DNA of 64,000 nt, from positions 682,001-746,000 of the forward strand of contig JASGHK010000004.1 in the NCBI GenBank assembly GCA_049841135.1. The letters are read 5' to 3'. Shown here piece by piece: positions 8,875 to 19,119 of this stretch. How positions within the stretch are numbered: the stretch's first letter is position 1; the number at the start of each line of letters is the position of its first letter. The translations under genes were made by a program, and so were the position numbers. This stretch comes from JACRCT01 sp049841135. GTDB lineage: Bacteria > Myxococcota > Myxococcia > Myxococcales > UBA5297. The notes beneath the pieces were generated by a model. It ran no database searches and was not told the origin of the DNA. It saw only the letters and a program-made list of their open reading frames with translations.

Positions 8875-9588
8875 TCAGCCTTCGCCGCCCGCGGCAGGAG
8901 CACCGCCTTCGCCGCCACTGCCCTCGCGCTTGATGACGACGAAGCGGTAGCTGTCGAGCTCCACCTGGCCGGCGGTGTAGAGGATCTCGGTGAGCATGCG
9001 GTAGGGCATGTTGCGGTCGCCGACGACCGACAGCTCTCCGGTGAACTGCACCGCCGGGTTGTACTGGGCGATGTACTTGATCTTGTCGACTTCCTTCTGC
9101 AGCGCCTCGCGCAGTGGCTCGACGAGCAGGCCGGTCTCGCCGCCCACCTTGACGTTGGCCGGGAAGGCGTCGCCCTCGTACTGCAAGATGGTCTTGTCGC
9201 CGACCATGAGCGCGCCGGAGCCGACGCGGCAGGCCTTCTCGGGGCCGGGGCTGCAGCGGGTGACGGTGACGCTGACGGTGTCCTTGGGAGCCAGGCGGGT
9301 CGTGCTGATGGGCGGCGCGACGTCGCCGGAGGAGGCCATGTTGACGCTGGTGGCCGAATAGCTCTTGAGGAGGAAGACCAGGATGATGGTCATCATGTCC
9401 ATCATCGCGGTGATGTTGAGCTCGCGGATCTCGCCCGCGGCTTCGCGCTCTTTGCGGCGCTTGCGGCGGATCAGCTTCTTGTAGGTCATCCGGGAGCGCT
9501 GCTCCTCGGAGATCTCGGGGACTTCACCCTCGGCCGGGTTGGCGGAGGGAGCGACGCTGGGGTCCAGGGGATTGGAGTTGTCCGCCAT
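8875..9588 (-). CDS. ExbD/TolR-family biopolymer transport protein (second copy)
   Basis: A 237-residue energy-transducing subunit. A basic cytoplasmic N-terminus (RRKRRKERE) precedes the family motif around ITAMMDMMTIILVFLL, where the membrane Asp sits near residue 64 and would carry protons with its ExbB/TolQ partner. The rest is periplasmic. It is the third gene of an exbB-exbD-exbD operon read on the minus strand, 13 bp after the first exbD. The energised outer-membrane partner is not in the window, so TonB-like, Tol-Pal or gliding-type roles are all possible. Confidence 0.9.
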   Translation of the reverse strand: MADNSNPLDPSVAPSANPAEGEVPEISEEQRSRMTYKKLIRRKRRKEREAAGEIRELNITAMMDMMTIILVFLLKSYSATSVNMASSGDVAPPISTTRLAPKDTVSVTVTRCSPGPEKACRVGSGALMVGDKTILQYEGDAFPANVKVGGETGLLVEPLREALQKEVDKIKYIAQYNPAVQFTGELSVVGDRNMPYRMLTEILYTAGQVELDSYRFVVIKREGSGGEGGAPAAGGEG

Positions 9589-9601
9589 CGTCAGCTCCGC
9601 G

Positions 9602-10159
9602 CTACATCACCGTCAGCGAGACGTCGAAGAAGAGCGTCATCGGCTTGCCCTCGATGAGCTGGGCCGGGTTCTCGCGCACCGCGTCCATCGTCCGCACCAG
9701 GGTCTCGTACGGGACCTTCGCGTCCGCCCCGAGGATGGCCTTGCTCTCGTCGGGGAAGACCTTCTTGATCTCGGTCATCTTGGTGGTGAGGGACGTGTAG
9801 TCGTACTCGCCGTTGGGCTTCTTCGGAATCGTCGGTGCGCCGGAGGAGTCGGCGGTGGCGCCGGTCTGGCCGAGGACGCCGCCCTCGCCGGCGATGAAGA
9901 AGCCCCTGTCGCTCACCAGCACCGTGAGCAGGAGCTTGGGCTTGTTGGGGTCCTCATTGGCCTGCGCCCTGACCGCACCCGGGTCGGCGAACTTGGGCGA
10001 GGAGACGTTGAGGACGCCGAAGGAGATGAGCCCGGTCATGCTCAAGAGCATGAACATGATGAGGTTCATCATGATGTCGAGGTAGGGGACGATGTTCAGC
10101 TCGCCCACTTCCTCGGGCTCTTTGGGCCGCAGCTTGCGCTTTGAGAAGTGGAACGCCAT
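9602..10159 (-). CDS. ExbD/TolR-family biopolymer transport protein (first copy)
   Basis: A 185-residue ExbD/TolR family member with the motif ELNIVPYLDIMMNLIMFML, whose Asp near residue 28 is the conserved protonatable residue in the single membrane span. The periplasmic part has the usual C-terminal domain. Paired ExbD-like subunits next to one ExbB-like subunit are common in Myxococcota. It probably assembles with the adjacent ExbB- and ExbD-like proteins in the inner membrane. Confidence 0.9.
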   Translation of the reverse strand: MAFHFSKRKLRPKEPEEVGELNIVPYLDIMMNLIMFMLLSMTGLISFGVLNVSSPKFADPGAVRAQANEDPNKPKLLLTVLVSDRGFFIAGEGGVLGQTGATADSSGAPTIPKKPNGEYDYTSLTTKMTEIKKVFPDESKAILGADAKVPYETLVRTMDAVRENPAQLIEGKPMTLFFDVSLTVM

Positions 10160-10220
10160 CGCGACGACCTCGACCTTGCATCTGACCGGTTTGGACAGCG
10201 GCGCCAGCGCCCGGTTCTTC

Positions 10221-10257
10221 TAGGCCCTACAGCCTAAGGTCTAAAGCCTACGGCCTA
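10221..10257. repeat. Short palindromic stretch between exbB and exbD
   Basis: TAGGCC at 10221-10226 faces GGCCTA at 10252-10257, with two AGCCTA copies between them, overlapping the 3' end of the ExbB-like gene. A looser relative (AAGCCTGGGGCCTGTAGCG) lies at about 4342-4360. The role is unknown; it could slow transcription or stabilise mRNA. Confidence 0.35.
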
Positions 10258-10984
10258 GGACGCTTTCTGCTCGAAGTCCATCGGGTTGGTCTCGCCGGCG
10301 TTCTTGCGCGCCAGCAGGTTCTCGAGCTTGAGCGAGTTGAGCTCGACCTCTTCGATCATCGCCTTAGACCGGCCGTTGAGCATCAGGTGGGCGACGATGC
10401 AGGTCACGGCGATGGACAGACCGAAGGCGGTGTTGTTCATGGCCTCCGAAATGCCCTTGGAGAGGACCTCGGAGCGCTTGTCGGCGCTGACCGCACCCAG
10501 CGACCGGAAGGCGCCGATGAGGCCGATGATGGTTCCGATCAGCCCGAGCAGGGTGGCGATGTTCGCCAGCGACCAGAGCGCGCCGATGCGCTTCTGCAGC
10601 GACGGGGTCACTTCCATGATCGACTCTTCGACGGCCTTGGCGACTTCGAGCTTCGCCGCGGTTGGCGCGGGTCAGGCCGGCGCGGACCACGCGGGCCAGG
10701 GCGGCGGTCGGGGCGGCCGAGCAGAGCTTGACGGCGCGGTCGACGTTGCCGGTGAGCACGAGCTTGGTGATCTGCTCCATGAACGGCGGCGCGTTCAGGT
10801 TGTAGGTGAACATCAAGCGGATGACGCGCTCGATGATGATGGCGAGGGCGACCGACAGCGAGCCGACGTTGACCCACATGAAGGGGCCGCCCTCCTCGAT
10901 GAATTCCTTGGCGCTGTCGAGGAAGTTCTTGTTGGCCGCGGCCGCAGCCAGCACCACGCCGACGCTGTCCAGGATGTCGCTCAT
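10255..10984 (-). CDS. ExbB/TolQ/MotA-family proton channel, reading frame broken by one extra base
   Basis: Proton-channel subunit that partners the two downstream ExbD-like proteins. The first piece starts MSDILDSVG and has an N-terminal membrane segment. The second piece has the conserved MotA/TolQ/ExbB core ANIATLLGLIGTIIGLIGAF and a final span around AMNNTAFGLSIAVTCI. The two are in different frames. The break is at about 10652, where the plus strand reads GAGCTTC and removing one T gives a continuous 242-residue protein. The damage looks like a sequence error because the rest of the operon is intact. Confidence 0.85.
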
Positions 10985-11178
10985 CTCACCGCACCCTTTC
11001 GCGTGAATCCGAGATTTCGTTCCGTTTGAAGCTGGTGCCCCCGCGCAGGCGTTCGGCCCATGGAGCGGAGGGCAAAAAACCTTTCGGAATTGCGGATTTC
11101 TACCAGCGTGGTCCTCGGGGTGTCAAGGCCGCGACCCTGCGCGTGCCCTCCCCCTTTTCGACCTGAAATGCCGCGCGG

Positions 11179-13469
11179 TTAAGCCTCTTCCTGCTCCTGG
11201 CCGGCGCGCTTGTAGTCGCACTCCTTGTTGGGGCAGACGATGACCTCGCCCTCGCTCTTGGTGTACTTGGCCAGGAGGTAGGTCGAGCCGCACTTGGGGC
11301 AGGGCTCAGGCAGGGGCCGGTCCCACGCCGCGAACTTGCAGGCCGGGTACTTGGTGCAGCTCCAGAAGGCCTTGCCGCGCTTGCTCTTGCGCTCGGCCAG
11401 CTGGCCTTCCTTGCACTCCGGGCAGGTCACTCCGCTGCTGAACGGCTTGGTGGTCTTGCAGTCCGGGTAGGCCTTGCAAGCCAGGAAGCGTCCGAAGCGG
11501 CCGTTCTTGATGATCATCGGCTTGCCGCAGTTCGGGCAGGTCTCGCCCGACGGGAGCTCGCTGACCACCTCGACCTTGCCGTCCTCGCTCATCTTGAAGT
11601 CGCTGGTGGACTTGCACTCGGGGTAGTTGCTGCACGCCAGGAAGCGGCCCAGCTTGCCCCACTTGATGACCATGGGGTGCGAGCACTTCTCGCACTTGAG
11701 GTCGGTCTTGACCTCTTCGCGCTTGACGTCGCGCATGTTGGCGCTGGCCGCCTCGAGGCTCTTGGCGAAGGGCTCGTAGAACTCCTTGAGCACCTTGACC
11801 CAGCCGAACTTCCCCTCCTCGATCTCGTCGAGCTTCTCCTCGAGGCCGGCGGTGAAGGTGACGTCCATCTCGCGCGGGAAGGCGCGCACCAGCTCGTCGG
11901 TGACGAGCAGGCCCAGCTCGGTGGGCTTGAAGCGCGTCTCCTCCTTCTTGACGTACTCCTTGTCCTGGATGACCGAGAGGATGGAGGCGTAGGTCGACGG
12001 CCGGCCGATGCCGCGCTCCTCGAGCTCCTTGACCAGCGAGGCTTCGGTGAAGCGGGGCGGCGGCTGGGTGAAGTGCTTGTCGGGCAGCATCTTCTTGAGG
12101 TGCAGCGCCTCGCCCTTCTCCAGCGGCGGGATCTCCTTGTTCTCCTCGCCCTCGTCCTCGGCGTCGGCAGCCTTGGCCGGCTCCTCCTCGGCCTCGGTCT
12201 TCTCGCCGTACACCGAGAGGTAGCCGGCGAACTTGAGGCGGCTGCCGGTCGCGCGGAAGGTGCAGTGGCCGGCGCCGATGTCGGCGGTGGTCTGGTCGTA
12301 GACCGCGGGCAGCATCTGGCAGGCGACGAAGCGGTCCCAGATGAGCTTGTAGAGCCGTAGCATGTCCCGCTCGAGGTAGTTCTTCACCTTGTCGGGAGTC
12401 CAGGCGAGCGAGGTGGGCCGGATGGCCTCGTGCGCGTCCTGGGCGCTCTTCTTGGTCTTGAAGACGTTCGGCTCGTCGGGCAGGAAGTCCTTGCCGTACT
12501 CCTTGCCGATGAACTTGCGCACCTCGTCGATGGCGTCCTGGGACAGGCGCGTCGAGTCGGTACGCATGTAGGTGATGAGGCCGACCGCGCCCTCCTCGCC
12601 CAGCTCGATGCCTTCGTACAGGCGCTGGGCGAGCGTCATCGTCTTCTTGGCGGTGAAGTGCAGGCGGTTGGCCGCGTCCTGCTGCATCTTGCTGGTGATG
12701 TAGGGGGCCGGGGCGTTGCGGCGGCGCTCCTTCTTCTCGACCTTCTCGACGACGAAGCTGGCCTTCTCCAAGTCGGAGACGAGGCTGCGGGTCGTGTTCT
12801 CGTCCTTGAGCTCGGCCTTCTTGCCGCCGATCTCTGACGAGCTTGGCCAAAAACTCCGGCGGGATCTTGCCGGCCAGGCGGGCGTCGAGCGTCCAGTACT
12901 CCTGCGGGATGAACGCCTGGATCTCGCGCTCGCGCTCCACCACCTGGCGGACGGCCACCGACTGGACGCGGCCGGCGGACAGGCCGCGGCGGATCTTGTT
13001 CCAGAGGATGGGGCTGATTCTGGTAGCCGACCAGGCGGTCCAGGACGCGGCGGGCCTGCTGCGAGTCGAACTTCTTCTCGTCCAGCTTCAGGGGGTTCTT
13101 GATCGCCTCCTGGATGGCGCGCTTGGTGATCTCGTTGAACATCACCCGGCAGATCTTGACGTGGTCGGAGCCGCCCAGCTCCTCGGCGATGTGGAAGGCG
13201 ATGGCCTCCCCTTCGCGATCAGGGTCGGTGGCCAGGTAGACCATGTCGGCCTTCTTGGCGGCCGTCTTGATCTCCTTGAGCACCTGGTTCTTGCCCTGCG
13301 AGACCTCGTAGACCGGAGCGAAGTTCTTGGCGATGTCCACGCCGAGCTTGCTCTTGGGCAAGTCTTTGACGTGACCGACCGAGGCCTTCACCGTGTAGTC
13401 GGTGCCCAAGTACTTCTTGATGGTCTTGGCCTTGGCAGGAGACTCGACGACGACCAGGTAGTTGGCCAT
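11179..13469 (-). CDS. topA: DNA topoisomerase I, frame broken by two extra bases
   Basis: Type IA topoisomerase that relaxes negative supercoils. The start MANYLVVVESPAKAKTI is the Toprim domain, followed by DPDREGEAIAFH (metal-binding DxD). The active-site segment TYMRTDSTRLS carries the nucleophilic Tyr. The C-terminus has four C4 zinc ribbons, each beginning CxxC. Frame breaks at about 13018 (TACCAGAATC where CAGATC is expected) and 12835 (an extra base beside GAGATC) each need one base removed; the corrected protein is 762 residues. TopA is essential in most bacteria, so sequence error is more likely than gene death. Confidence 0.92.
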
Positions 13470-13563
13470 GGCTTTTCTCTAACCCTCGTTTCCCTTCCGA
13501 CCCCACTGCAGCTGCTGCGACTGCATCGGCTTCCTGAACATCGGCGCGACCCCGAGGCAACCT

Positions 13564-14814
13564 CTAGGTGCGCGCAAAAACTTTCCCCGCTCGCTCCTCA
13601 CACAACCCCAGGAGCTCCAGGCGGACGAGCGCGTTGGCGAGCGTCGCCGCCTCGAGCCCGGTCGACTCCACCAGCTCGTCGAACTGGACCGGCCGCTTGC
13701 CGAGCGCTTCCCAGATGGGCCGAAGCTCCTCGGGAACCTCGGCGCGCCGCTGGGGAGGCGCAAGCCTCGGAGGGGGGGCGTTCGAGCGGACCTTGTACTC
13801 CTTGCGCTCCCGCCCCGGCATCGCCAGGGTCGGCCAATCCTCGCCTTCGATGCCCAGCGCCCCCGCGATGGGTGCCAGCCCCGTGCAGGCGCGAGCCAGC
13901 GCGTTCTCGAGCAGGCCGTTGCTTCCGGCCGCGAGCGGGTGCGTCACGTCGCCGGGGATGGCGAACACCGGGCGGCGCAGCTCGATGGCGGCCATGGCGG
14001 TGCTCAGCGAGCCCGAGTCGGCGTCCGCGCGGACCACCAGCGTGACGTCCGCCAGCGCGGCGATGACCCGGTTGCGCACCAGGAAGTTCTGGGCGACGGC
14101 CGGCGTCCCCGGCGGGAAGTGGCTGACCAGCGCGCCCTTCCGCTCGAGCTGCTGGAAGAGGAGCTCGTTCTCGCGCGGGTAGACGACGTCGACCCCACAG
14201 CCGAGCACCGCGATGGTCCCGCCCGCCTCGTTCATCGACTCCGCGTGGGCTGCCCGGTCGATGCCCCGCGCGCCGCCGGAGACGATGCTGATCCCACGGT
14301 CGGAGAGCGCCGAAGCGAAGAAGCCCGAGAGCTGCTCGCCGTACAGGTCGGTGTCCCGCGAGCCGACGATGGCCACGCGCAGGGCGTCGGGGTCGAACTC
14401 ACCTTTGACGTAGAGCAGGGGCGGGAAGCCGGCCGACTCCTCGAACTGCCGCGGCCAGCCGGGCCGGCCAGGGAAGAGCACCCGGATTCCCAGCTCGTCG
14501 GACCGGGCCAGGACGCGGTCGGCGAGGGCGGCGTGGTCCCCGGCGGTGAGGAACGCCTGCCGCACCTGATCGTTGTTGAGGTAGGGGGCGATCTTCTCGC
14601 CCGGCTCGCGCAGCGCCTGCGCCAGGGACCCGAAGGCGTCCCGGATCTTCTTGAGGGTCTTGGGCCCGATTCCCTCCACACTGAAGAAGGCGATGGTCGC
14701 CCGCTCTTCGGCGGTGAACGGGCCGTCTGCCACGGGCTCGGCCACCTGCGCGGCCTGGGACACACGGCTTGCGCGGGGGCGGGAGGCTGCCTTCTGGCCC
14801 GTCTTCTTCTTCAT
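13564..14814 (-). CDS. dprA: DNA-processing protein DprA/Smf
   Basis: Loads RecA on incoming single-stranded DNA during natural transformation. The 416-residue protein has an N-terminal helix-hairpin-helix region (FFSVEGIGPKTLKKI), the Rossmann-fold DNA_processg_A core (VAIVGSRDTDLYGEQ, SGGARGIDRAAHA, AVLGCGVDVVYPREN, RNRVIAAL) and a C-terminal winged-helix region beginning near RPIWEALGKRPVQFDEL. It lies just upstream of topA on the same strand, a common arrangement in Myxococcota. Confidence 0.93.
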   Translation of the reverse strand: MKKKTGQKAASRPRASRVSQAAQVAEPVADGPFTAEERATIAFFSVEGIGPKTLKKIRDAFGSLAQALREPGEKIAPYLNNDQVRQAFLTAGDHAALADRVLARSDELGIRVLFPGRPGWPRQFEESAGFPPLLYVKGEFDPDALRVAIVGSRDTDLYGEQLSGFFASALSDRGISIVSGGARGIDRAAHAESMNEAGGTIAVLGCGVDVVYPRENELLFQQLERKGALVSHFPPGTPAVAQNFLVRNRVIAALADVTLVVRADADSGSLSTAMAAIELRRPVFAIPGDVTHPLAAGSNGLLENALARACTGLAPIAGALGIEGEDWPTLAMPGRERKEYKVRSNAPPPRLAPPQRRAEVPEELRPIWEALGKRPVQFDELVESTGLEAATLANALVRLELLGLCEERAGKVFART

Positions 14815-14999
14815 TAAATCCCGGGGTCTGGTTCGACCGAAAGCGGGGCTGTATAGGCGTTGCCCGAGGCCAACGTCAAGCCCAGCATTCCGGCCGACGG
14901 TTCCCAGAGCCCCTGGAATCCGGCCTGTTAGCCGTTGAATTCACGAGGGTTTTCGAGGGGCCATCCCGTTGGCTGCGAAAGATGGGCGACCCAAAAACC

Positions 15000-15037
15000 C
15001 GAAGCGGGCGCCCGGAACCGGCCGGGAACCCGCTTCG
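15000..15037 (-). terminator. Intrinsic terminator of the small membrane-protein gene
   Basis: On the minus strand a 9-bp stem, CGAAGCGGG with CCCGCTTCG (15029-15037 and 15000-15008), is followed by GGGTTTTTGGG. Its position just downstream of the 56-residue frame supports that gene being real. Confidence 0.65.
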
Positions 15038-15065
15038 CTCGAGGCACTGCTACTCGCTCTTCAGG

Positions 15066-15236
15066 TCAGCCATTGCCTCTGCTGGCTGAAACCGGTTGGA
15101 CGACCGGAACGGCCTGTCTGAGCATGCGGTCTCGGCCAGCCATGAGCGCCTTCGCGGTCGCCATCGCCAGCAGGACCAGCGACCCACCGGGAATCAGGAC
15201 TGCCAGCATCACCAAGATGATCTTCCAGGAGGTCAT
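15066..15236 (-). CDS. Small single-span membrane protein, unknown function
   Basis: A 56-residue frame with a near-ideal ribosome-binding sequence (GGAGAGAG) 4-5 bases before the ATG at 15236 and an intrinsic terminator 30 bp after the stop. The protein has one hydrophobic span (IILVMLAVLIPGGSLVLLAM) and then a short basic/Pro-Val tail. A longer in-frame extension up to 15392 lacks a good ribosome site and is rejected. I do not recognise a family. Nothing else gene-like is seen from 14815 to 15065 or from 15237 to 15521. Confidence 0.5.
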   Translation of the reverse strand: MTSWKIILVMLAVLIPGGSLVLLAMATAKALMAGRDRMLRQAVPVVQPVSASRGNG

Positions 15237-15521
15237 GATCTCTCTCCACCACCACCCAGCCACGTCCCAGCCGTTGCAGGGGGCGTGCCCACGCTTGCTC
15301 TCGGCCCTCGTCCACGAAAACTCAACGACTTCCGCCTCTTCGTTGCCTGTTGCCTCGCCGCCGATCCACGACATCCGTGGCACGGACGCCAACTCCGCTC
15401 TGGCGACGACGGGGAACTGACGGGCTGCTTGGATGCCGAGGTGTGGAAAGCGGTTCGCCTGCCGCGCTGCGTCGCAGCCACGGCCGCTCGGACAATCCTG
15501 GCAATGGGGCGCGAAGCGGGG

Positions 15522-16700
15522 TCAGCGGGCCTCGGGGCCGGGGTGTGGCGGCTCCACGGCTTCAAGCTTCTTGAGCGCCCGCTGGTGCGCGAGCTCGAAG
15601 ACGGAGATGAGGATGCCCGCGACCGGCACCGCGAAGAGCGCCCCGACGAAGCCGAAGGTCAGCTCGCCGGCGAGGAGCGCGAAGGCCACCACCACCGGGT
15701 GGATGTGGGCGTGCGCGCCCATGATCTTCGGGTTGAGGACGTAGGCCTCCAAGGCGTGGATCCCGATGATCCACAGCAGGATGCCCACCCCGGTCTTGAC
15801 CCCGCGCGTCAGCCCGAACAGCACGATGGGCACGCTGGAGATGATCGTCCCGAAGATGGGGATGGCCGACAGGATGGTGGCCACGGTCGAGAGCACGAAG
15901 ACGAACGGGACCCGCAGGATCAGCAGGCCGATGGCGGTGAGCACGCCGTTGACGACGCAGATGATGGCCTGCCCGCGCACGACCCCCGAGAGCTTCTCGT
16001 CCATGGACGAAACGAGCTCGGTGAAGAGCGCCTGCCGCTCCGGAGGGATGAGCGAGCGCGCGAAGGCGCCCAGCCGGCGCCAGTCGATGAGCATGAAGGC
16101 GGCGACCATCAGGATGAAGAAGAAGCGGAAGACGAAGCCCAGCACGCCGCCGACCAGCTTCTGCGCCAGGCCGACCGCGTCGAAGAAGTGCGACTTCAAG
16201 GCGGCCGAGAGGTGCTCCAGGCCCTGGCGGATGGAGTGCTCGACGTCGAAGCTCAGGCCGTAGTGGCCGCTGGGCTCGCCCTCCGGCGCGGAGAGCTCCA
16301 CCGGGATGCCTCGGGAGTAGAGCCAGGTCTCTATCTGCTGGGCGAGCTCGTTGATGCGCTCCGGAGTCAGGCCGTTGAAGAAGTCGCGCCCCTTGCGCGT
16401 GAGCGCCGCCACCTCGCCCCACAGCTGCGGGAAGACCGCGCGGCCGAACAGGTAGAGCAGCACGAAGAAGACCGCGTAGAGGACGATCACCGCGACCCAG
16501 CGCGGCAGCGAGCGCCCCTTGATGCGCCAGCGCTCCATGCGCGAGACCAGCGGCTCGAGCAGGTAGGCGATGACGAAGGCGACGGCGAACGGGAGCAGGA
16601 CGTGGCGGAAGACGACGAGGGCGCCGGCCAGGGCCGCCCACAGCACGGCCAGGACGATCTTTCCCTTGGTCCCTTCGGTCAGGCGTTGGGTCGGTGTCAT
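15522..16700 (-). CDS. AI-2E-family (PerM/UPF0118) membrane permease
   Basis: A 392-residue polytopic inner-membrane protein of the AI-2E transporter family. Hydrophobic pairs at the N-terminus (LLPFAVAFVIAYLLEPLV) are followed by a helical soluble domain rich in charged residues, then a C-terminal bundle with family-typical segments such as VNGVLTAIGLLILRVPF, IPIFGTIISSVPIVLF and LNPKIMGAHAHIHPVVV. Members export small molecules or act as sodium/proton antiporters; the substrate here is unknown. It is divergent from the Cys-rich lipoprotein gene. Confidence 0.9.
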   Translation of the reverse strand: MTPTQRLTEGTKGKIVLAVLWAALAGALVVFRHVLLPFAVAFVIAYLLEPLVSRMERWRIKGRSLPRWVAVIVLYAVFFVLLYLFGRAVFPQLWGEVAALTRKGRDFFNGLTPERINELAQQIETWLYSRGIPVELSAPEGEPSGHYGLSFDVEHSIRQGLEHLSAALKSHFFDAVGLAQKLVGGVLGFVFRFFFILMVAAFMLIDWRRLGAFARSLIPPERQALFTELVSSMDEKLSGVVRGQAIICVVNGVLTAIGLLILRVPFVFVLSTVATILSAIPIFGTIISSVPIVLFGLTRGVKTGVGILLWIIGIHALEAYVLNPKIMGAHAHIHPVVVAFALLAGELTFGFVGALFAVPVAGILISVFELAHQRALKKLEAVEPPHPGPEAR

Positions 16701-16821
16701 GGCGGCTGATTCATAGCCGATCCCTCGGCCCGAAGCTCGGCCGGCGGCCGTTTGACCGTGCCTTTCGCCCTCTGGTAAAGCTTGCCCTTCTCAAACCGCT
16801 CATTGCCCGGAGTCTGCTCAG

Positions 16822-18298
16822 ATGCTACGGCGCTCGCTCCTGTTGGCCCTTCTCGCCTGTGCAGCCTGCAGCTCACCCAAGCCGCCCGTCTACCGCGACG
16901 CGGGAACGGCTCCCCAGAACGTCGGCCGCGAGTGCACCGTCGACGACGAGTGCCGCGCCAGCAACGACGGCGGCGTCGTGGGCAACCTGCGCTGCGACCC
17001 CGTCCGCCGCCAGTGCATCTGCACCTCCGACCAGGACTGCGTCGACCTCGACCCGAGCGGCGTGAACGTCTACTGCAACAACTTCACCGGCCTGTGCGTG
17101 GAGTCCGTCGCCGGCTGCAAGGCCGACCAGGAGTGCCCGGCCACCAGCTACTGCGACCAGGACACCCGCTCCTGCAAGGTGCGCAAGGGCTTCTGCGAGC
17201 CGTGCGCGGACAACATCGAGTGCGGCAACGACGCCGACGACTGCCTGTACGACACGAGCCTCAAGCAGCGCTTCTGCGGCCAGTACTGCGCCACCGTCGC
17301 CGACTGCCCCGCCAACTCCGACTGCACCGACTTCTCGGGCAAGAAGCAGTGCTGGCCCAAGGCCGGCAAGAACTGCAAGATCTTCATGGGCTGCACCCCC
17401 GACTCCAAGGCCAGCTGCACCGCCACCTCCGACTGCGCGGCGACCGCCAATCAGAATCTGCGACCCCGGCAGCGGCCTGTGCGTGGCGCGCGACCAGATG
17501 TGCCCCTTCGGCCAGATCTGCGACAGCAAGAGCCGCATCTGCGTGGACGCCTGCTCGTCCGACGCCGACTGCATCGCCATCGCCAGCAACCTGCGCTGCG
17601 TCAACCGCGCCTGCGAGCCCATCGGCGAGTGCGCGGCGACGGCGGCCGATCCTTCCGGCGACAAGAGCTGTCCCGCCAACAAGGTCTGCTCCTTCAACCC
17701 CGGCATGACCTTCGGCCAATGCGTGCCCTTCTGCGGCAGCGACTCCGAGTGCGCGCAGGGCAGCATCTGCACGCCCACCACCGACGGCAGGCGCAAGTGC
17801 CAGGTCGGCTGCCGCGTCCCCGCCGACTGCCCGCTGGACAAGACCTGCATCAAGCCCACCGGCGCCAACACCGGCACCTGCCAGGGAACGCCCGGCGCCA
17901 CCTGCCAGACCGACGAGGTCTGCCCCGCTTGCGGCACCTGCGACGTGAAGACCTTCGGCTGCTCCATCAAGAGCAAGATCTCCGATGGCTACTGCCGTTC
18001 GTGTGGCACCGACCAGGACTGCGGCGCCGGCCACTGCCTGACCCTCAGCGGCGGCATCCAGCGCTGTGGCCAGCCGTGCCCCCCTGGCGGTTGCCCGCGC
18101 GGGTTCGTCTGCAACGAGATCTGCGTCAACGGCACCTACCAGGGCTTCAAGTGCACCGGCCAGACGCTCTCCGAGTGCATCCCGGTCGACCAGTCCTGCA
18201 CCAACCTGGACGCCTCCGAGAAGTGCCTGGACTGCCTGCCCTCGGATTGCGTCGCTCCGCAGATCTGCAAGCCTGGCATCGGCTGCGCCAATCCCTAG
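16822..18298 (+). CDS. Large Cys-rich lipoprotein, frame broken by one extra base
   Basis: A predicted surface lipoprotein with a signal peptide ending in the lipobox ACAACS (Cys16). The rest is a long series of short Cys-rich repeats of the form C..D.DC / C....RRC, typical of secreted myxobacterial proteins. The frame breaks at about 17455, where CAGAATC stands in place of CAGATC. Dropping one A joins the frames into a 491-residue protein that ends IGCANP. It is followed 23 bp later by another lipoprotein, suggesting a two-gene operon. The function is unknown; disulfide-linked adhesion or a matrix role is a guess. Confidence 0.75.
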
Positions 18299-18321
18299 GC
18301 CTCCAGGAAAGAGGACACACC

Positions 18322-19119
18322 ATGCTCCGGCCCCTCGCCCTCGCCCTCGGCGCTACCCTTGTGCTCGCTGGCTGCGGTGGCGGTGAGACACCCCCTGCTG
18401 CCGGGCCCGACGCCGGACCGGCCGATGCGGGCAAGCGCGAGACCAACTGCGAAGACGTGCTCGACGAGGACGGCGACGGGAAGACCGACTGCGACGACTC
18501 CGACTGCTCGGCCATGCTCGAGTGCAAGCCGGTCGAGCCGCCCAGCTGCACCAAGCAGCGCGAGTGCGGCGACATCGTCAACGAGGTGGTCACCAACCTC
18601 TGCCTGGAAGGCAAGTGCGTCCCCCCCGGGCCCAAGACGCTGCACAACCAGCCGCTGACCTCGAACATCTACTTCGACATGACCTTCAAGACGCCGCTGA
18701 CGAACGAGCCGCGGCCGCAGACGGTGGTCATCCGCCTCGTGTACCCGGAGACGCTCGACAAGAAGCCGCTCTCCTGCGCCGAGGTGATCGGGAAGATCTC
18801 CGACAACACCAAGAGCTGCGTGGACACCACGACGCGCGCCGTGCTGGAGAACAACCCCAACATCAACCAGGTCTTCCGGGCGCTCTACCCGTTGCCGAAC
18901 TGGAACTGCAGCGGCACGGTCTGCCAGTTCCCGAACATGATCGCGACGGTGCCGCAGGGGAACAACTACATCCTCTATGGCGAGGCCTGGTACGGCGAGC
19001 GCGACCTCAACTACCCGAAGGGCCAGTGCGCGGCGCTCTTCTGCATCGAAGGCAAGTCGGTGGGCACCACCAACGGCCAGCACTTCATGCTGACCTTCCC
19101 CGACCCGGACCATCCGTAG
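18322..19119 (+). CDS. Lipoprotein with a calcium-binding-like Asp/Cys motif
   Basis: A 265-residue lipoprotein (lipobox VLAGC at residues 14-18) with a ribosome site AGGAAAGAGG before the ATG. After a Pro/Ala/Asp linker comes a short DEDGDGKTDCDDSDC segment, like the DxDxDG loops of MopE/thrombospondin type-3 repeats, which bind Ca2+ in related proteins. The remainder has ten or so Cys and a predicted beta-rich domain. Probably co-transcribed with the preceding Cys-rich lipoprotein. Confidence 0.75.
   Translation: MLRPLALALGATLVLAGCGGGETPPAAGPDAGPADAGKRETNCEDVLDEDGDGKTDCDDSDCSAMLECKPVEPPSCTKQRECGDIVNEVVTNLCLEGKCVPPGPKTLHNQPLTSNIYFDMTFKTPLTNEPRPQTVVIRLVYPETLDKKPLSCAEVIGKISDNTKSCVDTTTRAVLENNPNINQVFRALYPLPNWNCSGTVCQFPNMIATVPQGNNYILYGEAWYGERDLNYPKGQCAALFCIEGKSVGTTNGQHFMLTFPDPDHP

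Noticed and set aside
15066..15392. 108-codon version of the small membrane-protein frame
   Set aside because: The ATG at 15236 has the ribosome site; the upstream extension is hydrophilic and unsupported.
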